A DNA stretch of 64,000 bases from Leisingera daeponensis DSM 23529 (GCF_000473145.1 NZ_KI421500.1:1612225-1676224); one strand, 5' to 3'. Shown: positions 37,102-45,797, counted from the stretch's first letter. Translations and numbers: made by a program. Notes: generated by a model from the sequence alone, not told the origin.

Positions 37102-38535
37102 TCACTCCGGCAGATTCAGCGCCACAAAGCGCGGCTCGCCGCCGCGGCGCACCAGGAGCAGCAGCGACTTGCGGCCTGCCTCCTTGGCCTCCTCGACGCG
37201 GGCTTCCAGATCACTGACCGAGACGACCTTCTGCTGGCCCGCCTCGGTGATCACATCGCCGGCGCGCAGGCCCTTCTCCCAGGCTTCCGAGGTCTCGTCC
37301 ACCGACAGGATCGCCAGGCCCTCGACCTCTTCCCCGACATTCAGCTCGCTGCGCATCTGCTCGGTCAGCGCCCCGACCGACAGCCCCAGCAGCTCCTTCT
37401 CGGAGGAATCCGGCGCGCCATTGCCGGTCTCGGGGGCGGAGGGACCGCGTTCCGCATCCTCGCGGCGGCCCAGGGTCACCCGCAGGGTTTCGGTCTTGCC
37501 TTCGCGGTAGACAACGACACGCACGGTCTTGCCCACCTCGGCGTTGCCGACCTGACGCACCAGGCCGCGGGTGTCGCGCACGTCCACACCGTCAAAGCTG
37601 ACGATCACGTCACCGGCCAGCACGCCCGCATCCTTGGCCGGGCCGTCCGGCACATCGGTGACCAGCGCACCGCGCGCCTTTTCCAGCCCGATCGCCTCGG
37701 CCAGGTCCGCATCCACATCCTGGATCTTCACGCCCAGCCAGCCGCGGCGGGTCTCGCCGAATTCCTTCAGCTGCTCGACCACCTTGACCACCACGTTGGA
37801 GGCCATCGAGAAGCCGATGCCGATGGAGCCGCCATTGGGCGACAGGATTGCGGTGTTCACGCCGACCACATCGCCGTCCATGTTGAACAGCGGCCCGCCG
37901 GAGTTGCCCCGGTTGATCGCCGCATCGGTCTGGATGTAGTCGTCATAAGACCCCGACAGCTCGCGGTTGCGGGCCGACACGATGCCCGCGGACAGCGAGA
38001 AGCCCTGCCCCAGCGGGTTGCCCATCGCCACCACCCAGTCGCCGACGCGGGCGGTGTCGCTGTCGCCGAACTTGACGAACTTCAGCGGTGCCGGCGCCTT
38101 GACCTTCAGCAAAGCGATATCGGTATTGGGATCGGTGCCGATCACCTCGGCCGGCAGCAGCCCCTTGGGCTGGCCTTCGCCCGGGTAAAACTCGATCTCG
38201 ATCTCGTCGGCGCCCTCGATCACATGGTTGTTGGTGACGATATAGCCATCCTCGGAGATCACAAATCCGGAGCCCAGCGCCGAAGAGCGGCGCGGCCGGC
38301 TGCCATTGCCGTTGCGGTCCTGGAACTCGCGGAAGAAATCCTCAAACGGCGAGCCTTCCGGCACGATGCCCTGCGGCCCGGTGCGCCCCTCCACCACGGT
38401 GGTGGTGGTGATGTTGACCACCGCCGGGCTCACCCGCTCGGCCAGCGGCGCCAGGCTCTCGGGCCGGGCCATCGCGGATACCGCCTGCATCAGCAGGACC
38501 GCCATGCTCAGCACCGCAAGCCAGATCAGGCGCAT
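37102..38535 (-). CDS. Deg/HtrA-type periplasmic serine endoprotease
   Basis: 477 residues. A signal peptide is followed by a trypsin-like domain with the triad His104 (TNNHVIEG), Asp139 (PNTDIALLKV) and Ser212 (RGNSGGPLF), then two PDZ domains (about 270-360 and 390-470). HtrA proteases degrade or refold damaged envelope proteins. I start at the ATG at 38535, 7 bases after AGGGG; another ATG two codons earlier is too close to that site. DegP and DegQ cannot be told apart from sequence alone. It lies downstream of hflK-hflC-DUF2065 on the same strand, an arrangement seen often in alphaproteobacteria and linking the gene to membrane quality control. A palindrome GCAACA-AA-TGTTGC lies upstream at 38699-38712. 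Confidence 0.93.
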   Translation of the reverse strand: MRLIWLAVLSMAVLLMQAVSAMARPESLAPLAERVSPAVVNITTTTVVEGRTGPQGIVPEGSPFEDFFREFQDRNGNGSRPRRSSALGSGFVISEDGYIVTNNHVIEGADEIEIEFYPGEGQPKGLLPAEVIGTDPNTDIALLKVKAPAPLKFVKFGDSDTARVGDWVVAMGNPLGQGFSLSAGIVSARNRELSGSYDDYIQTDAAINRGNSGGPLFNMDGDVVGVNTAILSPNGGSIGIGFSMASNVVVKVVEQLKEFGETRRGWLGVKIQDVDADLAEAIGLEKARGALVTDVPDGPAKDAGVLAGDVIVSFDGVDVRDTRGLVRQVGNAEVGKTVRVVVYREGKTETLRVTLGRREDAERGPSAPETGNGAPDSSEKELLGLSVGALTEQMRSELNVGEEVEGLAILSVDETSEAWEKGLRAGDVITEAGQQKVVSVSDLEARVEEAKEAGRKSLLLLVRRGGEPRFVALNLPE

Positions 38536-38763
38536 CGTCATGCCCCTGCTGCCTGCCTGGCCGGAAATTGCAATTGCCTGTGGCTGCACGGAACTACTCC
38601 TTGTCCTGTCTAATTCTTCTATTCCCCCGGCCCGGCGCAAACGCCGGACACGCCCGGGGGACTCTTATGCACCCAATGTAAGAACTTCCGCCCAGCCCGC
38701 AACAAATGTTGCAAGGAATAAAGCGGCTGTGAGCGGGAAAACCGGCCGCAGCCGCAGGCGCAG

Positions 38764-38790
38764 GCCCTGTTGGCGCCATCCTAACAGGGC
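38764..38790 (-). terminator. hairpin between DUF2065 and the Deg protease gene
   Basis: A perfect 8-bp stem (38764-38771 with 38783-38790, loop 11) lies about 45 bases after the DUF2065 stop codon. There is no T-run. It may partly separate the hfl genes from the protease gene. The 297-base gap otherwise holds the protease promoter region and the GCAACA palindrome. Confidence 0.45.
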
Positions 38791-38832
38791 AGACCTGAAG
38801 TTTCGCTGAAATTCTGCGTGTGCCGCGGCGCG

Positions 38833-39027
38833 TCAGAACCCGATCCGGTAGGCCAGCCAGACCAGGATCAGCCCCAGCGCCAGCGCCGCCAGCCCGGCAT
38901 TGCGGCGCTGCTCTTCGGTCAGCGCGCGCAGCATCTCCAGCAAGCGCTCGACAAGCGAAGGGGCCAGTGCGTACACCAGCCCCTCTGCGATCAGAACCAG
39001 CCCGAGGGCCAGCAGGACGAAGCCCAT
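38833..39027 (-). CDS. DUF2065 family small membrane protein (YjeT-like)
   Basis: 64 residues with two hydrophobic helices, at residues 4-21 and about 44-60, separated by a charged linker (ERLLEMLRALTEEQRRN). It matches the DUF2065/YjeT family that sits downstream of hflC in many proteobacteria; function is unknown. The ATG at 39027 shares one base with the hflC stop (TGATG), so it is translated in a coupled way with hflKC and may assist that membrane complex. Confidence 0.85.
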   Translation of the reverse strand: MGFVLLALGLVLIAEGLVYALAPSLVERLLEMLRALTEEQRRNAGLAALALGLILVWLAYRIGF

Positions 39028-39908
39028 CACTGCACCAGGGGCTTGCCGTCAGACGATTTCAGATAGTTGAAGAAATCGGAATCCGGCGACAGCACCATGG
39101 AGGAGTTGTTCCCCTGCAGCGCGCCCACATAGGCGTTCAGGCTGCGGTAGAACTCAAAGAACTCCGGATCGGCGCCATAGGCAGAGGCGAAGATGCCGTT
39201 GCGCTCTGCGTCCGCCTCACCGCGGATCACCTCGGCCTCGCGCTCGGCTTCGGAGACCAGCTCGACCTCGGTCCGGTCGGCCTGGGCGCGCACCCGCTGC
39301 GCCGCCTCTTCACCGCGGGCGATCTCGTCCGCCGCTTCCCGCTCGCGCTCGGCGCGCATCCGGGCAAAGGTGGCTTCCAGGTTGGCCTGCGGCAGGTCGG
39401 TGCGCTTCAGCCGCACGTCGATCACCTCCAGACCCAGCTGGCGGGCCTGAGTGATCGCGCCGTTGCGGATCCGCAGCATCAGCGCGGCCCGGTCCGACGA
39501 CAGGATGTCGTTGGAGCTGACCGAACCCAGCACCTCACGGGTCTGAGCGCGCATGATCTTGTCCAGTCGCTGCTCCGCGGCGCCGATGCCGCCGCCGCCA
39601 ACCGCCTGGCGGAAGGTTTCCACATTGGCGATCCGGTAGCGCGAGAAAGCGTCAACGATCAGACGGCGGTCGTCCAGCGGAGTGACCTCCAGCGGACCGA
39701 CTTCGAGGCTCAGGATACGGTCATCGTAACGCACGACATTGTCGATAACCGGAACCTTGAACGCCAGACCCGGCGTTTCCTTGATGTCCACAACCCGGCC
39801 AAAGCGCAGCACCAGCGCCTTTTGCCGTTCGTCCACGATGAAGACCGCCGACAGCACAGCAATTACCGCAACCACCAGAACCGGCAGAAGAAGAGTAGAT
39901 TTCCGCAT
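39027..39908 (-). CDS. hflC: FtsH protease regulator HflC
   Basis: 293 residues. An N-terminal membrane anchor (LLLPVLVVAVIAVLSAVF) is followed by a SPFH/band-7 domain (ERQKALVLRFGRVVDI) and a long coiled coil rich in Glu/Ala/Arg (about 195-245). HflC with HflK forms a large periplasmic cage that encloses and restrains the FtsH protease. The ATG overlaps the hflK stop by one base. The end overlaps DUF2065. The three genes form one translational unit. Confidence 0.96.
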   Translation of the reverse strand: MRKSTLLLPVLVVAVIAVLSAVFIVDERQKALVLRFGRVVDIKETPGLAFKVPVIDNVVRYDDRILSLEVGPLEVTPLDDRRLIVDAFSRYRIANVETFRQAVGGGGIGAAEQRLDKIMRAQTREVLGSVSSNDILSSDRAALMLRIRNGAITQARQLGLEVIDVRLKRTDLPQANLEATFARMRAEREREAADEIARGEEAAQRVRAQADRTEVELVSEAEREAEVIRGEADAERNGIFASAYGADPEFFEFYRSLNAYVGALQGNNSSMVLSPDSDFFNYLKSSDGKPLVQ

Positions 39909-41053
39909 CAGTTTTCCTCCGTCCGGCGCAGTTCATTGAGCGGCAGATACGGCACGACGGCCTGCCCGCCTTCGCCGGTGGTGTCATCCAGGATGATCTT
40001 GTCCACACCGCTCAGCACTTGCTCCATGGTCTCCAGGTACAGGCGCTTGCGGGTCACTTCCGGCGCTTTCTGGTATTCCTCCAGAACCGCGCTGAAACGG
40101 CTCGCCTCACCCTGGGCTTCGTTCACCACCTGGGCGCGGTAGGCCTCGGCCTCTTCCAGCGTCTGCGCGGCCTGGCCGCGGGCGCCCGCCAGCTTGCGGT
40201 TGGCATAGGCATCAGCCTGCTTTTCCAGCCGGTCGCGTTCCTGGCCTGCCGACTGCACTTCGCGGAAGGCGTCCTTCACCGGCTCTGGCGGATCGGCACC
40301 GTCAAAGTTCACCCGCACGATGTTCACGCCGCTGTTGTAGCTGTCGAGCGTGGTCTGGATCAGCTCTTCCAGACGGGCGGTGATCGCGCCGCGGTCGCGG
40401 TTCAGGATCGGCGCCAGTTCGGACTGGGCGATAATCTCGCGCATGGCCGATTCCGACACCGCATTGATGGTGGTGCGCGGGTTGGCGAGGTTGAACAGGT
40501 ATTTCGCCGGGTCGGAGATGTTCCAGACCACCTGGAAATCCACGTCGATGATGTTTTCATCGCCGGTCAGCATCAGCCCTGCCTCGCCGCCGCGCGAGCC
40601 GGCGCCGATGTTCTCGGTCTGCTCGACCCGCACCGGGATCACCTCATAGGTGACCACCGGCCAGGGGGCAAAGTTCAGGCCCGGCTGGCCGGTCGCGGAA
40701 TACTCCCCCAGGAACAGCTCAACCGACTGTTCTTCCGGTTTGACGGTATAGATGCTGGCAAAGCCCCACAGGACCACAGCCGCAACAGCCGCCAGGCCCA
40801 GCGTGCCCTTGGTGAACAGCGGCGCGCCGCCGCCCGGTCCGCCGCGCCCGCCGCGGCCGCCGCCGCCGCGCCCGCCCATCAGCACGCGCAGCTGTTCCTG
40901 GCCTTTTTTCACCAGCTCGTCGATTTCGGGGATCTGGGGATCTTCCGGCTTGCGGCCGCCGCCGCCGTTCTTACCGCCGTTGTTGCCCCGATTGCCTCCT
41001 CCGCCGCCGGAGGAGCCGCCGCCCCCCCATGGGCCACCGCTATTGCCCGCCAT
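39908..41053 (-). CDS. hflK: FtsH protease regulator HflK
   Basis: 381 residues. The first ~75 are cytoplasmic and extremely Gly-rich with Asn/Lys/Arg (GGGGSSGGGGGNRG, GGRGGGGRGGRGG), then a single membrane helix (LGLAAVAAVVLWGFASIY) and an SPFH domain (VKPEEQSVELFLGEY) with a coiled coil. It pairs with HflC to regulate FtsH. The ATG at 41053 follows TAGGAGA. The Gly-rich tract is typical of HflK but long; its GGC/GGN codons form a simple-sequence region likely to vary in length. Confidence 0.96.
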   Translation of the reverse strand: MAGNSGGPWGGGGSSGGGGGNRGNNGGKNGGGGRKPEDPQIPEIDELVKKGQEQLRVLMGGRGGGGRGGRGGPGGGAPLFTKGTLGLAAVAAVVLWGFASIYTVKPEEQSVELFLGEYSATGQPGLNFAPWPVVTYEVIPVRVEQTENIGAGSRGGEAGLMLTGDENIIDVDFQVVWNISDPAKYLFNLANPRTTINAVSESAMREIIAQSELAPILNRDRGAITARLEELIQTTLDSYNSGVNIVRVNFDGADPPEPVKDAFREVQSAGQERDRLEKQADAYANRKLAGARGQAAQTLEEAEAYRAQVVNEAQGEASRFSAVLEEYQKAPEVTRKRLYLETMEQVLSGVDKIILDDTTGEGGQAVVPYLPLNELRRTEEN

Positions 41054-41133
41054 TTGTCTCCTATCCGTTTGCTGCCGCCCGTGATCTTTCACGACAGGCG
41101 GCATGTGGTGTCAGTTATTGCCGGCGCCGCCCC

Positions 41134-42489
41134 TTATCTGGAGCGCACCGGAGTCTTCAGCGTTACCAACTCTTCCGACATTGTCGGATGCACCGCAACC
41201 GTGCGGTCGAAATCTTCCTTGGTTGCGCCCATCTTTACGGCGATTCCGGCCAGCTGGATCATCTCTCCCGCACCGGGTGCGACGATATGGCAGCCCAGCA
41301 CCTTGCGGGTTTCCTTGCTGACGATCAGCTTCATCAGCACCCGCTGCGCCCGGCCGGCAAAGGCCTGCTGCATCGGCTTGAAGGACGTCGCATAGACCTC
41401 GATCGGCTCCCGCTCGCCCGCCTCTTCCTCGCTCAGCCCGATGGTGCCCATCTCCGGCTGGGTGAAAATCGCGGTCGGGATCAGCTCGTGATCGGGGCTG
41501 GTCGGGTTGCCCTTGAACACCGTCTCGACAAAGGCCATCGCCTCGCGGATCGCCACCGGCGTCAGCGCCACCCGGTCGGTCACATCGCCGATCGCGTAAA
41601 CCGAGGGAACCGAGGTCTGGCTGTACTCGTCGACAACGATCTCGCCCTTGCGGCCGCGCTCCACGCCGATCTCTTCCAGGCCCAGATTGTCCGCATTCGG
41701 GTTGCGGCCGGTGGCATACATCACCTTGTCGAACAGCCGTTCCTGCCCGTTGGTCGACTTGACCCGGATCTTGTCCCCGTCCCGGCGCATCTCCAGCACG
41801 TTGGTGCCCAGATGCACATCAATGCCCGCCTGGCACATTTCCTCGGAGATCAGCCCGCGCGCCTCGTCGTCAAAGCCGCGCAGGATCTGCGCGCCGCGGT
41901 AATACTGGGTGGTCTTGACGCCCAGCCCGTTCATGATGCCCGCAAACTCGCAGGCGATATAGCCGCCGCCGACAATCAGCAGGCTTTCGGGCAGCTTGTC
42001 CAGGGTGAACATCTCGTTCGAGGTGACCGCCAGCTCGCAGCCCGGGAAGTCCGGCACCGACGGCCAGCCGCCGGTCGCGATCAGGATGTGCTTGGCGGTC
42101 TTGCGGGTGCCGTCGGCCAGTTCCACCGTGTGGGCATCGGCCAGCTTGGCGCGCTGGTCGAAACTTTCGACGCCGTTGTTCTTCAGGATATTGCGGTAGA
42201 CGCCTTCCAGCCGGTCCAGCTCGGCGTGCAGCTTGCCCTTGAAGGTATCCCAGTTGAAGGCGCCGGGCTGAATGTCCCAGCCATAGGCCTGGGCGTCCTC
42301 CACCATGCCTGCGTATTCGGAGGCAAACACCATCAGCTTCTTCGGCACGCAGCCGCGGATCACGCAAGTGCCGCCATAGCGGTCTTCCTCTGCCAGCGCA
42401 ACCTTGGCACCTTCCTGCGCCGCGACGCGGGCCGCCCGCACCCCGCCGGAACCGCCGCCGATGACAAACAGATCGTAATCAAAGCTCAT
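41134..42489 (-). CDS. gor: glutathione-disulfide reductase
   Basis: 451 residues. FAD motif VIGGGSGGVRAAR; redox-active pair Cys42/Cys47 in GGTCVIRGCVPKK; NADPH-binding region GGGYIACEFAGIMNGLG; and dimer-interface HPTMSEEL with the catalytic His. It reduces oxidised glutathione with NADPH. The ATG at 42489 begins the family N-terminus; 37 upstream codons are unsupported. It lies downstream of rpiA, separated by a terminator-like hairpin. It provides reducing power that the two GST-type enzymes in this window would use, though they are not linked in an operon. Confidence 0.94.
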   Translation of the reverse strand: MSFDYDLFVIGGGSGGVRAARVAAQEGAKVALAEEDRYGGTCVIRGCVPKKLMVFASEYAGMVEDAQAYGWDIQPGAFNWDTFKGKLHAELDRLEGVYRNILKNNGVESFDQRAKLADAHTVELADGTRKTAKHILIATGGWPSVPDFPGCELAVTSNEMFTLDKLPESLLIVGGGYIACEFAGIMNGLGVKTTQYYRGAQILRGFDDEARGLISEEMCQAGIDVHLGTNVLEMRRDGDKIRVKSTNGQERLFDKVMYATGRNPNADNLGLEEIGVERGRKGEIVVDEYSQTSVPSVYAIGDVTDRVALTPVAIREAMAFVETVFKGNPTSPDHELIPTAIFTQPEMGTIGLSEEEAGEREPIEVYATSFKPMQQAFAGRAQRVLMKLIVSKETRKVLGCHIVAPGAGEMIQLAGIAVKMGATKEDFDRTVAVHPTMSEELVTLKTPVRSR

Positions 42490-42691
42490 GAATATCCGCC
42501 CTTCGCATGTCCTGTGCTGGTATCCCACAACGGAGCACCAAACGCCATATGCCCAAGTGGGCGTTATTGCGCAGCTTTCAACCTTTTGGCGCGGATTCAC
42601 GCGGGGTTGTGAAGCGGGATGGCCAGTTCAGCACCCGGGCCGGCAGCCAGCCCGCGCGCGCCCGGCAGCGCCGCGCCGCCGGGACAAACGC

Positions 42692-42724
42692 AAAACGCCC
42701 GCCCCGGCAGCTGCGGGACGGGCG
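42692..42724 (-). terminator. intrinsic terminator of rpiA
   Basis: A GC-rich stem (42696-42706 with 42714-42724, one mismatch) is followed on the minus strand by TTTTGCGTTTG. It lies 47 bases past the rpiA stop codon and before gor, so the two genes are probably transcribed separately. Confidence 0.75.
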
Positions 42725-42770
42725 CGGCCCGGCCTGCCGGCCGGGGGCAAAGCTCACACTGAGCCGCAGC

Positions 42771-43559
42771 TCAATCGTGCAGGTCGGTGAACAGGTTGTC
42801 GGTGTCGACAAACTCCAGCTTGTCCTTCTCGACAGTGCCCTCGTTGATGTCGCGCACCTCGACCCGGCCGTCGCCATAGCCGATCACCACGGTGTCGCAG
42901 ATGTCGATGAACAGCCCGTTCTCGATCACGCCGGGGATCTGGTTCAGCACCAGCGCCAGCTGGCGGGCGTTGCCGATGCGGTGCAGATGCAGGTCCAGAA
43001 TATAATTGCCCTCGTCGGTCACAAACGGCACATCGCCGTTCATCCGCAGGGTGGTGCTGCGGCCCATCACGTCCATCGACACCAGAGTTTCCTCGATCAG
43101 CGCCTGGCTGCTCTGCCAGCCGAAGCGCAGCACCTCCACCGGCAGCGGGAAGGCGCCCAGGGTCTCGACCGATTTGCTGGCGTCCGCAATCACCACCATC
43201 TGGTCCGAGGCGGTGGCGACGATCTTCTCCTGCAGATGCGCGCCGCCGCCGCCCTTGATCAGGTTCAGGTCGGCATCGAACTCATCGGCGCCGTCGATGG
43301 TCATGTCCAGCCATTTGGCCTCGTCCAGCGACACCACGTTGATGCCCACATCGCGGGCCAGCGCGGCGGTGCGCGACGAGGTCGGCACGGCGGTGATCTT
43401 CAGCCCGTCCTTCTGCACCATCTCGCCCAGGCAGCGCACCAGCCAGGCCGCGGTGGAGCCGGTGCCGAGGCCGACCCGCATCCCGTCCTCCACCATTTCG
43501 GCCGCCCGCTTGGCAGCTACGAATTTCGCCTTGTCGATGGGCGACAGTTCTCCGGTCAT
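42771..43559 (-). CDS. rpiA: ribose-5-phosphate isomerase A
   Basis: 262 residues. The phosphate loop GLGTGSTAAWLVRCLGE, the DGADEFDADLNLIKGGGGAHLQEKIVA segment with the catalytic Asp/Lys/Glu, and KSVETLGAFPLPVEVL identify RpiA. It interconverts ribose-5-phosphate and ribulose-5-phosphate in the pentose phosphate pathway. The ATG at 43559 begins MTGELSPIDKAKF; the ribosome binding site is weak (GGAGCCGAAC). It is divergent from a methyltransferase gene with a 139-base gap that holds an operator-like element. Confidence 0.96.
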   Translation of the reverse strand: MTGELSPIDKAKFVAAKRAAEMVEDGMRVGLGTGSTAAWLVRCLGEMVQKDGLKITAVPTSSRTAALARDVGINVVSLDEAKWLDMTIDGADEFDADLNLIKGGGGAHLQEKIVATASDQMVVIADASKSVETLGAFPLPVEVLRFGWQSSQALIEETLVSMDVMGRSTTLRMNGDVPFVTDEGNYILDLHLHRIGNARQLALVLNQIPGVIENGLFIDICDTVVIGYGDGRVEVRDINEGTVEKDKLEFVDTDNLFTDLHD

Positions 43560-43663
43560 ATGTTCGGCTCCGTGATACGCGTTTGCCGCGGTTATAGGCA
43601 GTTTGCCGCCCGGGCGCGAGAGGGGTTTTGCAACGTCCCAAAAGTGGAAACCGCGCCATTCCG

Positions 43664-43685
43664 GCCTAAGGTTTTAAATTTAAGG
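43664..43685. promoter_or_regulatory. operator-like element before the methyltransferase gene
   Basis: The 22 bases here match the right part of the palindrome in front of the aminobenzoate operon (13449-13470) at 17 of 22 positions: both begin GCCTAA and continue with GTTTTAA. The core TTAAATTTAA is itself palindromic. The element ends at the ribosome binding site of the methyltransferase gene, so a bound repressor would block expression. Confidence 0.55.
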
Positions 43686-43698
43686 GGGGACCGCAGTC

Positions 43699-44475
43699 AT
43701 GCTGAAATTCGACGAGGAAACCACCCGCGTGCTGGAAGACGCCTATCAGGGCGGAGACGTCACACGGCGGCGGCGCGCCAGTTTCGACGCGCTGGCACCG
43801 CAGCCGGGCGACCGGATTCTGGATCTCGGCTGCGGCAACGGCCTGCTGACAGAGGAACTGGCCCGCGCCACTGGCCCCGCGGGCCATGTGACCGGACTGG
43901 ACGCCAGCCCCGACATGCTCGCCGCCGCCCGCCAGCGGCTGCAGGGGCGCAGCAACACCACCCTGACCGAAAGCGATGCCGCCAGCCTGCCGTTTGAGCC
44001 GGAAAGCTTCGACAAGGCAGTGTCGGTGCAGGTGTTCGAATACATCACCAGCCGCCGCCCGGTGCTGCGCGCCCTGCATACTGTGCTGAAGCCGGACGGC
44101 CGCCTGGTGATCGGCGACATCCACTTCGACACCTTCGCCTGGCACAGCGACAACCGCGCCCGGATGCAGCGGTTCCTGGACATCTGGGACCACCACCTGG
44201 CCGAACGCGCGGTGCCTGCCCGCTTGCCGGAGGAACTGCGCGGCTGCGGTTTTGCCTTCGAATCGATGCGCCCCGTCACCATCTGCGACACCAGCCTGCG
44301 CCCCGACGGCCTCGCCGCCGTGCTGATCCGCCTGATCCGCGCCTATGCGGTGCAGACCGACGCCACCGACGAAGATGACGCCGCCGCCTGGGCGCAGGAG
44401 CAGGAGGAACTGGCGGCAGAGGGCCGGTTCTTCTTCTCCCTCACCCATTTCGTCTGCACTGCCCGGCGGATCTGA
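43699..44475 (+). CDS. class I SAM-dependent methyltransferase
   Basis: 258 residues. The SAM-binding motif I is ILDLGCGNGLLTEEL, followed by VTGLDASPDMLAAARQRL, ESDAASLPFEPESFDKAVSV and LKPDGRLVIGDI, a UbiE/methyltransferase-11 type fold. No substrate-specific motif (such as the Cys set of arsenite methyltransferases) is seen. The ATG at 43699 follows AGGGGGGA. It is monocistronic, divergent from rpiA. The operator-like element at its leader suggests MarR-type control. Small-molecule methylation is likely; the target is unknown. Confidence 0.85.
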   Translation: MLKFDEETTRVLEDAYQGGDVTRRRRASFDALAPQPGDRILDLGCGNGLLTEELARATGPAGHVTGLDASPDMLAAARQRLQGRSNTTLTESDAASLPFEPESFDKAVSVQVFEYITSRRPVLRALHTVLKPDGRLVIGDIHFDTFAWHSDNRARMQRFLDIWDHHLAERAVPARLPEELRGCGFAFESMRPVTICDTSLRPDGLAAVLIRLIRAYAVQTDATDEDDAAAWAQEQEELAAEGRFFFSLTHFVCTARRI

Positions 44476-44610
44476 GCCGGCAGACGCTGCCCGCGCCAAC
44501 GGCCGCCCCCGCGCGCCACGCAACCCGGCCTCAAACCAGCCGCGCCCCGCGGTCAATCCGAACGTCTGCGGTGCGGGACGAAACGGACATTAGAAATTAG
44601 ACATATGCTG

Positions 44611-44660
44611 ACGCTGCATCTGTTCGCGCACACAGCGCGCCCAGCGTTGCGATGCAGCGT
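44611..44660. repeat. inverted repeat in the gap after cuyZ
   Basis: ACGCTGCATC (44611-44620) and its exact complement GATGCAGCGT (44651-44660) enclose 30 bases that contain an inner GCGC/GCGC pair. It lies 60 bases past the end of the YeiH-type gene and after the methyltransferase gene, and may be a shared terminator without a T-run. Confidence 0.6.
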
Positions 44661-44720
44661 GTGCCGTTGAAGCGGCCGTTCGGGCTTTGAGGTTTTCCGC
44701 TGGCCTTAGACCGCCCGCGC

Positions 44721-45707
44721 TTACAAACCGAAGCCCATGACAAAGACGACCGCAAGGGCGAGAAGAAACAGCGTCTCGGCCAGAAGGATAATACCGTAGC
44801 TGGGTTTTACCTTCAGGATCGTGGCGAGGCTGGTCTTCACGCCAAGTGCCGAGATGGCAATGACCAGGCACCAGCGCGACAGGGTGCCTGCCGCATCGGT
44901 AATTTCCTGCGGCACTGGCACGGTGTTTGCAAGAACCGCCAGGGCAATGAACAGAACAAGGAACCACGGCAGCGGCAGCCTTTGCGTCTGCGCGCCGCGG
45001 AAGCTGGCCATGACGAGAAGCATCACCACGGGCAGCAAAGCCACCCTGACCATTTTCACAAAGGTAGCGATGACACCGGCCTCTTCGCTGATGGTATAGC
45101 CAGCCCCGACCACCTGGGCGACATCGTGAATGGTGGCGCCGATCAGAAAACCGCTTTCCAGATCGCTCATCCCCAGCGCGGCAAAGAGGACCGGGTACAC
45201 AATCATGGCGATGGTCGAAAGGGCGGTAACGCCGATCACCACAAACAGGGTGTCCTGCTCGCGGCCGCTGCGTGGCGGCAGAACGGACGCAATGGCAAGC
45301 GCGGCGGAGGCCCCGCATATCGCCACGGATCCGCCTGCAAGCAGGCCGAAGGCCAGGCGGCGGCCGAACAGGAAGGACAGGGCCGCCCCGCAAGCCAGGG
45401 TGGCAATGACAAATCCGGCCACGGCGGCGACCGCGCCCAGCCCCACACTCTCCACATCGCCGATGCTCAGTCTCAGCCCGAGCAGAGCGACACCAACGCG
45501 CAGCAGGGTCTTGGCGGACAGGTCCAAGCCGGGTGAAAATACCGGGTCGGCGTTCAGGAAATGGAAGGCCATCCCGATCAGCAGCGCAAACAGCATAGCA
45601 GGCGCGCCATAATGCTCGGACAGGAAGGTTGCAGCGGCGGCGATCACGCAGACGAGCAGTATGCCGCCCAAATGGCTGTCCCAGCGCAGTTTGATCGCCG
45701 AAATCAT
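44721..45707 (-). CDS. cuyZ: YeiH/UPF0324 membrane protein, putative sulfite exporter of the cysteate cluster
   Basis: 328 residues with about ten hydrophobic helices. Family-typical segments are LLRVGVALLGLRLSIGDV, GGSVAICGASAALAIASVLPP and GATIHDVAQVVGAGYTIS, all of the UPF0324 (YeiH, putative sulfate exporter) family. In taurine and cysteate degraders a member of this family is placed beside the desulfonating enzyme as the likely exporter of sulfite, so the cuyZ name rests on the neighbouring cysteate sulfo-lyase gene. The ATG at 45707 follows AGAAGAGG. It lies 134 bases downstream of that gene; the gap carries a 17-bp tandem duplication. Confidence 0.75.
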   Translation of the reverse strand: MISAIKLRWDSHLGGILLVCVIAAAATFLSEHYGAPAMLFALLIGMAFHFLNADPVFSPGLDLSAKTLLRVGVALLGLRLSIGDVESVGLGAVAAVAGFVIATLACGAALSFLFGRRLAFGLLAGGSVAICGASAALAIASVLPPRSGREQDTLFVVIGVTALSTIAMIVYPVLFAALGMSDLESGFLIGATIHDVAQVVGAGYTISEEAGVIATFVKMVRVALLPVVMLLVMASFRGAQTQRLPLPWFLVLFIALAVLANTVPVPQEITDAAGTLSRWCLVIAISALGVKTSLATILKVKPSYGIILLAETLFLLALAVVFVMGFGL

Positions 45708-45763
45708 TGGCCTCTTCTCAATCGGAGGTGCAAATGCACGCACTGGCCGCGGTCATGGGGCAG

Positions 45764-45797
45764 GCATGGCATTCTACAGAGCATGGCATTCTACAGA
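45764..45797. repeat. perfect 17-bp tandem duplication
   Basis: GCATGGCATTCTACAGA occurs twice head to tail (45764-45780 and 45781-45797), followed by GAATG, so that CATTC-TACAGA-GAATG forms a small inverted repeat at the end. It is in the gap between cuyA and the exporter gene. Function is unknown; a regulatory duplication or a slippage product are both possible. Confidence 0.85.
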
